From Takakia lepidozioides (Eukaryota > Streptophyta > Takakiopsida > Takakiales > Takakiaceae), in contig CM060731.1 in assembly GCA_030704615.1 (NCBI GenBank), positions 54,234,221-54,298,220 on the forward strand: 64,000 nt of DNA. Direction: 5' to 3'. A program made the position numbers and the translations under genes. A model generated the notes under the pieces. That model worked only from the letters and a program-made list of their open reading frames with translations. It had not been told where the DNA came from and made no database searches. This document shows, one piece after another, positions 22,285 through 32,701 of the stretch. Each line of letters starts with the position of its first letter. Position 1 is the stretch's first letter.

Positions 22285-23568
22285 CCAGCAAAAATTTCCA
22301 GTCTATGGAATCAAAAGCTTTTTTAAAATCTAGCATGAGGAATGCCAGAGGCTGGTTGTTGACATGAGCTATGTATAATGCTTCGTGTGCAAGGAGGATG
22401 TTATCAAGGATGATTCGGTCTTTGAGGAAACCCGTTTGATCTTTTTTGATGATGTATGGCAACAGAGGTTGGAGCCTCAAAGCAAGGGCCTTGGCTATAA
22501 TTTTGTAGGTGGAGTTTAATAGCGTGATTGGTTTGTAGTTAGCCATGTCATCCCTGTCATTTTTTTTGAAAATGAGGGTGATGAGCCCATGTGAGATCTG
22601 AGACGACATTATGCGTTTTTGCAAGATGTCATTTGCCATGAGCAAGAACTCATCTCCAATTGTCCCCCACAAGGCCTTGAATAGTTCTATTGGGAGACCA
22701 TCCAGGCCAGGCGGCTTCTGTGAGGCCATAGATTTGACTGTCTTTCCCAATTCTTCCACTGTGAAAGGAGTGATCAAGGTGTCCTTTTGTCGTTGCGAGA
22801 TTGAGCATGGAATATGTGCAGGAGGGCCGCAGTGGCTTCTTCCTTTTGTTGTGAAGTCTGTTGTTCACGAAAGAGCTGCTAAAAAAAGCCCGCAGCCTCC
22901 AAAGTCATGATTTGGGGATTGGTAACAGGCAGGCCAGAGGTAGGGTGTTTATGGGCTGGAACCAATGTTGCCAAGCGCTGGGCTGCTTTGACAAAGAAGC
23001 ATTTTGTCATTTTCTCCCCTTTTAGTGACTAGACACTCCTGCTTTTATCCGCATGAACTCCTCTTTGGCATGTAAGAGCTTGGACAAATTTTCCTTGGCT
23101 GTTTTGTACGAAGCCAATGTTTGGGGGACCACACACACAGTTTGCAGCTGGAATTGACATACTTCCAAGCATTTTGTGAGAGCTTTCTGCCTCCTGTTGC
23201 TCTCCTCTGATTTCATCCTCGAGATTTCCTGACATTTGTTCCTGACAATGCCTAGTTTTGACAGGAAGCACAACGTAGGAGAGGAGAAAGGAGTCGGAGC
23301 CTGAGCCCAAGTATCTTGCAAAGATTTCACCACCAAGGGGTCTTGAAGGATTGTCGGATTCAATCTGAAGTATCCCCTACCCTTTATCCTGGATCCAGGT
23401 GTGTTGAAGAGGATATGAATTGCTGTGTGATCAAAACCAGGTAGGATAGGCTGAATGGGGGTCCTTTTAGACCAGCCCTTGATGGTTGGTGTACAGTAGA
23501 ATCTGTCGAGTCTTGCTTGAGAAAGACTCGGCGGATCCCTGTTATTGGACCAAGTAAATTGCTCATCT

Positions 23569-24345
23569 CGCGTAATCATACATGAGAAATATATGGTCAT
23601 GCATTGAAATACATGAGTTGTCTTCATGCACAAGTCTGGCATGGCCTCTACACCGTAGTGGGATAGCCGGTTAGGCACTTGCCTCCCTAATAATTACTTT
23701 TGGGGCCATTTGGCACTTAGGCACTTTTGAGAATTCGTTTAAATTAGGCATCTTGGATGTGTAATTTTTTCAGATTACGCAACTAAAAATAATGATCACA
23801 AACTGAAAACACAAAAACACAAACACTTTAATTTATTTAATTTGATAAAAATGGCCACTGTCCCCTTTCCTTAAAATAATAATAATAATAATAATAAAAT
23901 ACAGCAGCTGCCATGGATGAAAATTGAAAACTGAGTCCATGGATGACGTTTTAAATGAAAACTCTGCCGCTGCCATGGATGCAAATTTAAAACTGAGTCC
24001 ATGGATGAGGTTTTAAGTGAATATCATTATAAATGGATGTCATTTTTATATTTGTTTTTCTATTTCAGATTTTGTTTTCTAATTTAAGTTCAAGTTTTTA
24101 TACCATAGGCACTTTGAGAATTTTTAAAAAATTAGGTACTCTTCAAAGACAATTTTTTAAAATTAGGCACTCTTGACAAATAATTTATTCTGATTAGGCA
24201 CTGTTTTTTCGAATTAAGTTTCGCCTAAACGGCTGTCCCGCTACGGTATTAGTATGTATGACAATGCAAACTGATTTCTTATGTTGTGACTGTGCATGAA
24301 AATAATACAAGACGTCATATATGCCATGTATGACGTTGCAAGTGA
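23569..24345. mobile_element. TIR element with 25-bp core inverted repeats and longer degenerate arms
   Basis: ACCGTAGTGGGATAGCCGGT at 23652 onward is matched in inverted orientation by 24223-24247 (22 of 25 positions). Outside these cores the arms continue less exactly: CTTCATGCACAAGTC near 23625 mirrors TTCATGCACAGTCAC near 24295, and CATACATG-like words recur further out. The interior has repeated TTAGGCAC(T) words and a tandem duplication around CATGGATGA (23910-24015). There is no coding frame. LINE B inserted at or near its left end. I could not assign a superfamily or a target duplication. Confidence 0.55.
23873..23899. repeat. AAT/TAA trinucleotide microsatellite
   Basis: About seven to eight AAT units in a row inside the TIR element. 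It is a simple sequence repeat with no further signal. Confidence 0.8.
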
Positions 24346-24546
24346 GTTAGATTGTATTTGTCCGGACAGATCGCTGGTAGTACCACGGGCTACTTGCCAC
24401 TGCAACACCAATCTCTCCAACTTAATGCTACTTAACTTAAAAAACCACACTTCACACCGCCGTGGGGCCCACCAATACAGGCGTCTACGCGGTGACCGCG
24501 CGGCTGCGGGTGGGCGCGGGCCACGTAGGCGTACCGGGCAGGCAGT
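24346..24546. other. GC-rich patch, no gene recognised
   Basis: The stretch from about 24460 to 24545 is strikingly GC-rich (GCGGTGACCGCGCGGCTGCG-type) compared with its surroundings. It precedes the duplicated block. No frame or motif is assignable. Confidence 0.35.
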
Positions 24547-25862
24547 TGAATGCTGCAGGCTGGAGCTGTCGCAGCTTTAACGTAGTACTCCACACCATCA
24601 ACTCACCCGTGTGTTCTGTGTTCCCTAGATGGCTGGAAAAGTTGTCCAACAGCCATAGCTACGTATGAAAACACTCGAGTTCTGCTTCAAAACACCCGGC
24701 CTGCACTCTCATTTGTGAAATCATTCCTTTCCTTCAGTCTCTATCTAGTATCTCTACACAACTTGTACTCTTCTGTACGAAAAACATTTATATGTAGTTT
24801 GACTGGCCATCCCGGTTGTCCATGCTATCGTTGCTATGTCTTCATGCGGCCATGACTTACATGTAGCATGGAGCAATAGTATTGGAGTAATAATATTTAT
24901 GCATTGCAAAACATCAAATCAAGTTTTCAAGGGAAAATGAGAGAAGAGGAAAGCTGCTAAGATTATTGTACATCAATCTTTGTCACTAGATAACCTCTTA
25001 CCGAACAACTCTCAACGTGTTTTCCTCCAGCAAAAGTGAACTGAGGTCGCTCCCAGGTTCCCGCGTAGTGGGCCCCCTCACTTGTGGGCCCCCTCACTTG
25101 TTCAGCCTGCATGGCTCATTCAGCTCATTTTGCGGCGCATCAGTGATTCAATTTTCGGGTGTTGTCCACTCTTGGTCTGTTATATAGGTGAAGGACTGGT
25201 ATAAAGTACTGGTATATGCACTGGTATTAGATACCGGACCAGTCTGGTATCATTTGGGAGAATACTTTGTGATATACCAGACTAGGCTGGTATCAGTTTT
25301 TTCATACCAGCCACAATACCAGTACTCCCTTGCCATCTTCCTTATCTACTTTGGTATTTGTATTATATGTACATATGCCTACATACTGGTACTTGTGTAT
25401 ATATATTTTCTTATGTGTATTGTATTTGTTTTCACTTGATCCTTGCTAGTTGATAAACTTGTAAGTCAAAGATGGCTTTGGAATGATACCAGAATTGATA
25501 TATCATACTATCTGGTGTTGTGGTAATACTCATACTTATACCAATATCTGGAATAAAATACATCCACCATTGTATAGACCAGACTGGTATGAAAGTTTTG
25601 TGATACATCTGGTACCAGGACCAGTCTGGCACACTGTCCTAAACTTGATACCACAACAACACTGGTGCTGTCCGCTTCATTTAAGAAAAAGAAAAAAGAA
25701 AAACCATAATGTAAGCATGTGATCTCATGGTACTTTCTGCTGTTTTGGCACCAGGGCGGAGCAAATGTCAAATCCGCCCCACTCCCTTCTATTGGGGACT
25801 CACTAATAAATATTTAGGAATGCTGATATAGTAGGTGTGTGGTGAGGAATAGTAGTATGCTG
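24547..25862 (+). repeat. Segmental duplicate, copy B (partner at 17302-18545)
   Basis: Blocks 24547-24697, 24716-24775 and 25681-25862 correspond to copy A. The junction near 24700 preserves the site that is empty of the hAT-like insert. Between 24776 and 25680, copy B gained about 0.9 kb, including MITE family Y. The third block is the left end of MITE family X without its right end. Confidence 0.7.
25166..25667. mobile_element. MITE family Y, copy 1 (ACTGGTAT-rich)
   Basis: A roughly 500-bp element has imperfect inverted ends (right end reverse-complements to CACCAGTGTTGTTGTGGTAT; left end resembles CCAGTGTTGGCCTG). It is full of ACTGGTAT and ATACCAGT words, several forming short palindromes such as ATACCAGACTAGGCTGGTAT. 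A second copy lies at 56357-56839 in the opposite orientation and matches over almost the full length. It has no coding capacity. Confidence 0.65.
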
Positions 25863-25886
25863 GGCTATGTACTGCTACTAGATGAA

Positions 25887-25931
25887 GCCGAGTTTCTACC
25901 TACTCCCGAGTCGGGGTAGGTAGAAACTCGG
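25887..25931. repeat. 20-bp stem hairpin
   Basis: GCCGAGTTTCTACCTACTCC and GGGTAGGTAGAAACTCGGC are inverted copies around a short GAGTCG-like centre, with one base missing in one arm. It lies just beyond the duplicated block. Purpose unknown; it may be a tiny foldback element or a transposon terminus. Confidence 0.75.
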
Positions 25932-26308
25932 CTACCTCCAGTACAACGCCCATGTAGGGCAGCTACCGTGCGTAGCGCACTGGCCCGTCTTGAGTGATGA
26001 GGTACCTGCTACCTATACTCAGTTTTTGATTTTGAGATTTTAGTTTTGGGCATTGGCACTGTTGCACATCGAGCTCCGGGCTCGAGCGGTGAACTGGGAG
26101 TTGTGTGCACGCTACTTAAGGCATCAATAGCGTAAGATATTACATTGGAATCCCTAGTTTTCAATTCCTCTTGCGTGTTTTGCAAAATCCATTTTGCTTT
26201 GCAATTCATCATTTCTTGAATTGTAGTTGTGGTTGGTGGCAATGGATACTTTGAAAACAACTAGAACTTTGTTAGGAAGAGGGACTGAGTAGCTTTTTTG
26301 AATAAGAT

Positions 26309-27870
26309 TTGTCTTCTTCTGCTGTTGTGGTTCATGATGGTGGTGGCACGCTTACTTTTGATCTCTGTATTGATTTCAGTTCTTGCAGGAAACGACGCTT
26401 ATACCGTGGTCAACCACCAGTTTTTGTAATTTTAGCAATAGCTAATACACCTATGCTTCTCGTCGAGCAATCTGGGGCTTCCAATTTTGTAGAGAGACAA
26501 GATCTATGTTTAGCAACAATGAATATGCATTGTGAGGTTGTAGACAAAGTCAGTTCACATTTATCAGCGGAACCTGTTGCTGATTTTTGTATTGCACCTC
26601 CTGCTGCAATGAAAATTAATTCAGATTAAGTGACTACTAATGTATCTGGTGAGATTGTAGTTGAGGTTATGACGCATATTCTTGATTGTGAAGGAATTGT
26701 AGATGTTGTAAGGAGTACATTGAGTGAATTACATTTTTCCCACGCAACTCCAGCAGTCGATGCAGCTACTGTTGTCGACGCAACTCCAATAGTCGAGTCA
26801 ACTCCAGCTTGCGATGCAATAGTGTAGTTGTTCTTAGAGCAAAGAAGATCAAGAAAGCGAGGAAACCAGGTCTGCTTGTCATTCGTGAGTCATCTGCCTC
26901 CTCTGCCGGGTTTATATAAGGGTTTGACCCAAAAGCTTTTGAGAAGTTGATGGCGGACATTGCTAGCATTCGTAATTAGCGGTGCTGTCGTAATCGCTTC
27001 AATGAATGGAGGGCAATGATGAAGATCGATAGCAGCATTCTTCTGGAGGACATTCCTCATAAGGAATTGGGTCCAATGCTATGCAAAATTTTCCTGATGG
27101 TTGTCAAGAAGGACGGGTCAAGGTATCCTGCCGATAGTCTAAGGTACTTATACTCATCGATCAATCGAATGCTCATTAGGAGTCAAGAGAGGCGCATCTT
27201 GGAGATTTGGACAAATACATGAGGGATTTAGTATTTGGACGAATCCATATTTCATTGGGACTAACAAATCTACAGTTGAGGCTATGACACAGTCAGAGAA
27301 CTATGGGGCAAGCAGAGATCGTCGAAAGGTCGATGGCATTTCAGCTGATGAAGAACGTCGCATTCTGGCACATCCTTTGCACCAGATTATATCAGCTCAT
27401 GGCTTGCAAAAGCGGTTTGTCTAGTATTATTTGTCAGACTTGTTCCTCATACGTAGAGGGAACGAGCTTTATAAGCTCCGTCTATCTGATTTTGTTCTTG
27501 GCCGCGATCAGGGGCAGGTTTATCTCAAGTAATTCTCTCGCACTATAATACTATTATGATTCTGCTGGTCAACAGTTTGTTAGAGAAGGTAGGTGATGGA
27601 GTTATGTTTTGGCTCAGCATGGCGATGTTTCTTTTTGTTTCTTTTGCAGGAGGAATTTCCTGCACCCATTTTTCTTTCCAATAAGAAATGAACACTGTGA
27701 ACCAACTGCCATTTGTCCAACAAGCTAGTTGCCCCATATTTTGCTATGACAAAGTCTTTCTATATATTGATTCTTATCCATTTTTTGGACTCTTGTAGGT
27801 ACGATGAATGCCTATCGAAGACATACAAGCTTTCGACCAAAAAATTCCAGCAATAACACTTTCGGCCTAG
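26309..27870 (+). pseudogene. Decayed DUF3504 / Crypton-type tyrosine-recombinase-like sequence
   Basis: An N-terminal stretch has tandem imperfect repeats around VDATPIVESTP (26740-26825) and a basic KKIKKARK patch. It then reads RFNEWRAMMKID, IPHKELGPMLCKIF, KKDGSRYPADSLRYLYSSIN (26995-27190). After frameshifts come ISADEERRIL (near 27345), LAKAVCLVLFVRLV, RRGNELYKLRLSDFVLGRDQ (27400-27520) and YDECLSKTYKLSTKKF (27800-27850). The order matches the DUF3504 family (QRICH1/ZMYM/KCTD1-like proteins derived from Crypton tyrosine recombinases): a core-binding region, a P-x-G-L-L-like helix, an RGxxE-L-L segment, and a SKT motif. Stops and at least three frameshifts show it is dead. The family call is by eye. 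Confidence 0.5.
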
Positions 27871-28280
27871 TGTGTTCTCCAAGAATCATATCCACGACCC
27901 TGGCCCAGGTTGGTGATGACTAGTGATAGCTAACGAAATAAGGGCGGAGATCATGACTTCGGTACTTCAGCAATTGGTGCTTTTCAATGAAGTGAGGGTG
28001 GCCCAAATTCTTTTAGAGAAGTTGGATCAAAAATATATATGTTATATATTTTAAATAAAGTTCATTACATGCCCTTATACATGACCGGTGAGCTTCTATC
28101 ACACCAAACCCTTTATATCCATGTCCGGCAACAAAAAAAAGAGCATAAATTATGCATATCCGTCGGACAACAAAATTTTTAATATCCTCACAAACCTGGC
28201 CCCACGGGCTTTTAATGGGTTTTCATATTGACAAGCCCGGCCCCTAGGTCATGTTCCGAGTGACATACCCGCCCAACATT

Positions 28281-28959
28281 GGTAAGAACTTAATGCCATC
28301 TGAGGGTAATTTCGCCGGATTCTGGCAGCTTGGGTTCCTCCGGCAGGGGCCCCTGTCAAATCCTCCCCACCCCCTCTTACCTTGGTTCAGTATTAAGTAC
28401 TCAAGAATCCAAGAGGGTTTCAAGCTATGGATGGTTTTTTTTTTTTTTTTTTTCCCCAGTTTGGGCGATGGCGACTTTGGCCGGACAAGAGTTGGACGAC
28501 TGCCGAGTACAATTGAAGACATGTTGCGGGCCTTTACATTAGAAGAACAAGAAGAGTGGGATTGGTTATTACCATTGGTCTGTCGGTAAGGTGATTGCAA
28601 TGTATGTGGCAAAATTTCAGGTTCAATTTATGGAGGCTATTGTGGTATAACCGGGGTATCGATATCCCAATTGGTGTAACCCTTTGTAACCCTGGTTTTC
28701 CGTGTAACTCTTCTTAGCCATTTTATACTTAGCCAAATTTGAACATAGTCAAATTTCAAAAGCGTTAGTTACACTCCATTCTGTGTAGCCCCGAGTGGAG
28801 CTACACACCCCGTTGTGTAACCCAGTGTAAACCACGACTGGAGTTTACACTCCTTCAGTTCTATGTCACTCTCAAGATAGGGTGGGGAAGATTTGACATG
28901 CCGGAAACCCGCGTGGTGCCATCCTATCAGAGGTTGCATGTGTGCATTAAGTTCTTACC
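28281..28959. mobile_element. Long-TIR MITE, family X, copy 2
   Basis: The left arm starts GGTAAGAACTTAATGC and includes GGGTTCCTCCGGCAGGGGCC and AATCCTCCCCACCCC. The right arm (about 28880-28959) has GGGTGGGGAAGATTTGACA, CCGGAAACCC and ends GCATTAAGTTCTTACC. The arms are inverted repeats of about 80-110 bp with indels. A long T-run (28436-28452) sits inside. It shares both ends with the copy at 18383-18890. Confidence 0.65.
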
Positions 28960-31135
28960 TCATTTCTATTATCTTCCAATTGTAAGCTGGATTGCAAGAT
29001 CATATTTGTAGGCATGAACAGAAGCCCTAAAAACTGCACACTGCTTATCAAAATACTCCAAAATGAAATGCACTGGTCTAGAATGTTTGGGCAAGCTCTT
29101 GGGGCTACCTCCTTTATAGTTATATACTAGTTTCAGTAATTTTAAGGCATGCAATCCCCCCAACCGTCCAGCGGGTTGAGTCGGCCTTCTCCCAAAAAAT
29201 AAAAAAATACTATCATTTGAATACTAGACACACTTGGATGAAATCCATCCACTGCCCTTTCTCACCCTCAAGGGCCACCCAGGCCCGAGTTAGACGCCAT
29301 AATCAGCGTTTGTGGGCCCTTCCCTCCGCCCGGGGAAACTAAGTTAGTAGCCTCTGCACCCCTGACCCATTCGAACGGTGGGCGGCCCCTGGAGAAACCC
29401 GCCCTCACAATGAGCAGGTGTAGGGGGTGGACCCGCTTCCTGATCTTTTGGCCCAAACATGTAGAGCAGTTTCATTGGGACCCTGATTCTAAGAGTGGTC
29501 CAGGAATTACTGTGGCCCAGGAATTAGAGTGGGGCGCTTAAGTAAGCTCAAGTCTGGGCAGGTGGCCTTGGAAAGCCCTCATCAAATCTGGCCTCCTCTT
29601 CACTCACACTGCATCCACAAACTTTTTATTATTATTATGGGTGAACCAGTTTAGGGTCCACTAAGTGTTGTTCAATATGCTTATCTGAAACCCTAAATTT
29701 CAAACTCCAATTACCCCCAAAACGCCAAGTTGACTTCCACATGAATATTCCTCATTTGGGAGAGTCCCGCAGAGCTCATTCAATAGGTCACGTGGCTGGA
29801 TGAGATAGCATGGTGGATGAAATAACACATAATCAGGCCCAATTAGTGGAGTAGCAATATTGTATTGTAGTGACTTGGACATTATTATCGCTAGCCACTC
29901 GGGAGCCTTGTTACACTCAGGTCATGGCCCGCCTCTCAATTTTGTGTCGCCTCTGCATCATCAACATGCCACTCCACTCTGCAACCCTCACTATTCTCCT
30001 GTTCTTTGCTATATATCCATTAAACGACATGGTTGCAGCAGAAACTGAAGAGTAGTGCAGAGGTAAGAGGATGATGCTCCTACCCAGGAGGTTGAGGGTT
30101 CGGATTGGTAGATGGTACAATTCTGCCCTGATTCCATGGACACAAGTTGTAACTACTCGCATGGAGGTTGTGTTCAGCTTCATGGAAGAAATGCAGCTAC
30201 CTGCATTGGAAGGTAGTCATAAACTTCCTAAAAGAAATCTAAATCGTCGATCCAATTAATCTGCATGTAGGTAGTTCCTGGCCTTCCTTTAAAACTGGTG
30301 GTGGTGGTGCTCACCCGACCGCCAGTCCCAAGTCTTAATGCTTGTACATATTTCACAGAAGAGCTCCTCATTAAGACAACCTGTTCACTAAGGTTGAGAC
30401 ATTGAAACATAAAACCTTCGGCCACTCAGTAAACCACCAAAATAATCTTCAATCCAAAATCCAGCTAGGCTCCGTGAGAGACAGATGTGCGGCTGCATGG
30501 GGGAGAAGAGCCGACACAGGAAAGCAGGGATCAAGTCATCCATGTAGAAGCAGCAAAGAGATTCCACAGGTTGCTCAAACAGAGCGGCTATACATAACCT
30601 CGGTTGAATTTGTAGCCTGTAGATCGTCGAGACACCTAACATACCCCGGCTGGCACAGCATTTGGGTCTTAAACAGCCGTCTCCCTCATCACCGCAAAGG
30701 GGAGATGCGCCCAATTGCCCAGAGTTAGTAAGACAGCACAATGAATGTGGTGACCAACCTCAACCTCATTTGGAGGCCACACCAAATTCCACACAAAATT
30801 CAGTGAGGTTGAATAGAAGCTCTGACAACATAAGGTTAAAAGTTTGTAGCAAATTATAAACAGCAAAATGGGTGCTTAGAGTGTAGAGAGGCAGCATTTA
30901 TGGAGGGTTGACAGTTGAGTGAGGTACGCAGAAGCTTCTCAACAGTGGACACGGAAAAGCAATCTTCGATGACAAGAGTCCTGGGAAGGTGACGCTGCCA
31001 AATTGGCACAGGGCGGCATGGGTAACTTTTGGGCGACATGGGCGCTTTTCCGTGTCTTTTGCTTTACCCTGGGTAAGTTAAGTGAGAAGAGGCACGCAGA
31101 GCGCTGCATTGGTGGTGGCACTTGAAGAGCATTGA
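28960..31135. other. Intergenic, no gene recognised
   Basis: About 2.2 kb with only short frames on both strands (up to 117 codons) and no domain signal. A weak tRNA-like A/B-box pair occurs near 30050-30110 but is not convincing. Confidence 0.45.
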
Positions 31136-31666
31136 ATGAGCGCGAGCAGGCCAGGCTACCTCGCTCTAAATTTGATGCAATCGCTGCAACAGTATTGGAG
31201 CGCGAGGGGAGTCATAAAGACAGTGCGCCGCTGCACGCACCTCGCCATGGGGACATTCAAGAGCACAGCACACGCAGTGCAGTGGGACTGCGAAGCAGAA
31301 TGCGGGCGAACGAGGCCCTCAATGCTGCCGTGTTCTTGTGCTGTGCTGGGGTTCAACGTTGAACCTTTTCTGCCGCCTGACACCCACGCATTATCACAAG
31401 AGGGAGCTGAGCTTAGCATGATCAAGAAATTTAAGCTGACTGCTCCTCTGGGGTTACCTCGACAGTACCGTACACATGAGAGCCGTCTCGTACATGGTCT
31501 TGTACACCATCATAAGTGTGTCGTCGTGGAGGGAGGTGTTGAGGCGGTTCTTGCCCCGTCGTATTTTGTTAGAGGCTTCTCCCCCGCCCTGTATACTTTC
31601 TTCTATTCTTGTGAGCTGTTCGACCAGGTGATGCGTATGCTCGCGCTCGAAATTTCTCTGATCTAG
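31136..31666 (+). CDS. Unassigned open frame of 176 codons
   Basis: This is the longest frame upstream of the ABCB gene and is relatively GC-rich. It contains no motif that I recognise and lacks obvious splice signals. It may be a chance frame or part of the ABCB 5' leader region. A coding role is not supported beyond its length. Confidence 0.15.
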   Translation: MSASRPGYLALNLMQSLQQYWSARGVIKTVRRCTHLAMGTFKSTAHAVQWDCEAECGRTRPSMLPCSCAVLGFNVEPFLPPDTHALSQEGAELSMIKKFKLTAPLGLPRQYRTHESRLVHGLVHHHKCVVVEGGVEAVLAPSYFVRGFSPALYTFFYSCELFDQVMRMLALEISLI

Positions 31667-32701
31667 ACAAGTCTCGCCAACTTGAGTGTCTCTATGCCAT
31701 TGTGAATATCTCCAACTGGAGGCGGCGCTGGTAAATTTCTGTTTATTCTCTCCGGTGATCCTTTGTATCTGTGGACTTCATGCAAACTGATCGCTTGTGG
31801 ATTAACCAACACAAGCCACCCGTCTGCATGTCTTACTTTCTCTTCTTTCCCCCTCAAAATACAACTGCTAAACGTTTGGACATTCAAGTCATCAACTCTC
31901 CACGCTGCTCCTCTTTTCTGTTAGCTTCCCGAAGCCTTTTCATCTTACTAGTGCCTGTTTTACCGGTTGTGCGCAGAAATGTGTGGTCTAGAATTTTAGC
32001 TTCCGAGTGATAGGAGTTCATGAGTCACACAATTCCGTCGTTGTTATGCAGATCTTACATTCCTTCCCCAAACAAGATGGCGGTTGTTGACTCCTGCCGC
32101 ATGGAGACGTCGGATCCAATTAACGATAGTCTGAGCCGTGTTTACGGTATAACCTGGACGTGCAGGATCATGAATAGAAATCGCACTGATTTCACTTTTG
32201 TCGTCTGATTTTTTCACTTGCTAGATGGAACTTGCAGGAGCAGCTTCTTTGTCCGAAATTGACGCTGCAGTGTGTTCCATGTTTGTTGGTTGATACGTAG
32301 GCCGTATGTACTTCCTTGTTAATGAAGTAGTCACGGTTTCCCCATAATCTCATTTTTTTTCTCACGAATAAAAAGTGGACAGTTCACACACGCTCTCTCT
32401 AGAGATGCAATGATGATGTTCATTCTGCCTTTCTTAGTTCTCTCTATGCCCTCGGAGGATTAGCAACGACCATCTCTCCTCATGCAAACATTGGACTGCT
32501 GTGAAGGCAATACATCTATTCCACAGACTCCTCAATATTCGTGACAGGTGCCGCAACGTCTTCATCTTAAGCCCAAGCACGCTTAATTATACCTCTGCTA
32601 ACATGAGCTGACTTTTAACATGATGGATTTTCCAACATGCAGTACTTGATTCATCTTCGATTCAATCCAGAGGGTTTCCAGGGGAAGAGGACTACCAGCA
32701 T
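31667..32701. promoter_or_regulatory. Probable promoter and 5' leader region of the ABCB gene
   Basis: No coding signal is visible. An acceptor-like junction (TTTTCCAACATGCAG, about 32627-32641) lies some 60 bases upstream of the start codon, so the 5' UTR may be spliced. No clear TATA box was identified. Confidence 0.35.

Larger units (their letters stand above)
19287..23558 (-). mobile_element. L1-type LINE (copy B), minus strand, 5'-truncated in the endonuclease, with 10-bp target duplication
   Basis: The direct repeat TTGCTCATCT flanks the element at 19277-19286 and 23559-23568. The T-rich tail lies at 19287-19325. From high to low coordinates the coding pieces are: C-terminal endonuclease (QFTWSNNRDPP, SQARLDRFYC) at about 23300-23560; RT fingers (SQKPPGLDGLPIELFKALW, NYKPITLLNSTYKIIAKAL, KDQTGFLKDRIILDN) at 22285-22777; RT palm (SVRQGCPLAPFLFL, then MYADDTVLLLD with the catalytic YADD at about 21370-21380); thumb at 20637-20942; and relics of zf-RVT below. 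A solo LTR interrupts it at 21648-22284. Frameshifts and stops make it inactive. Confidence 0.9.

Noticed and set aside
30045-30115. tRNA or second tRNA-derived SINE near 30050
   Set aside because: An A-box-like TAGTGCAGAGG and a GGGTTCGGATTGG are present, but the B box has several mismatches and no cloverleaf forms.
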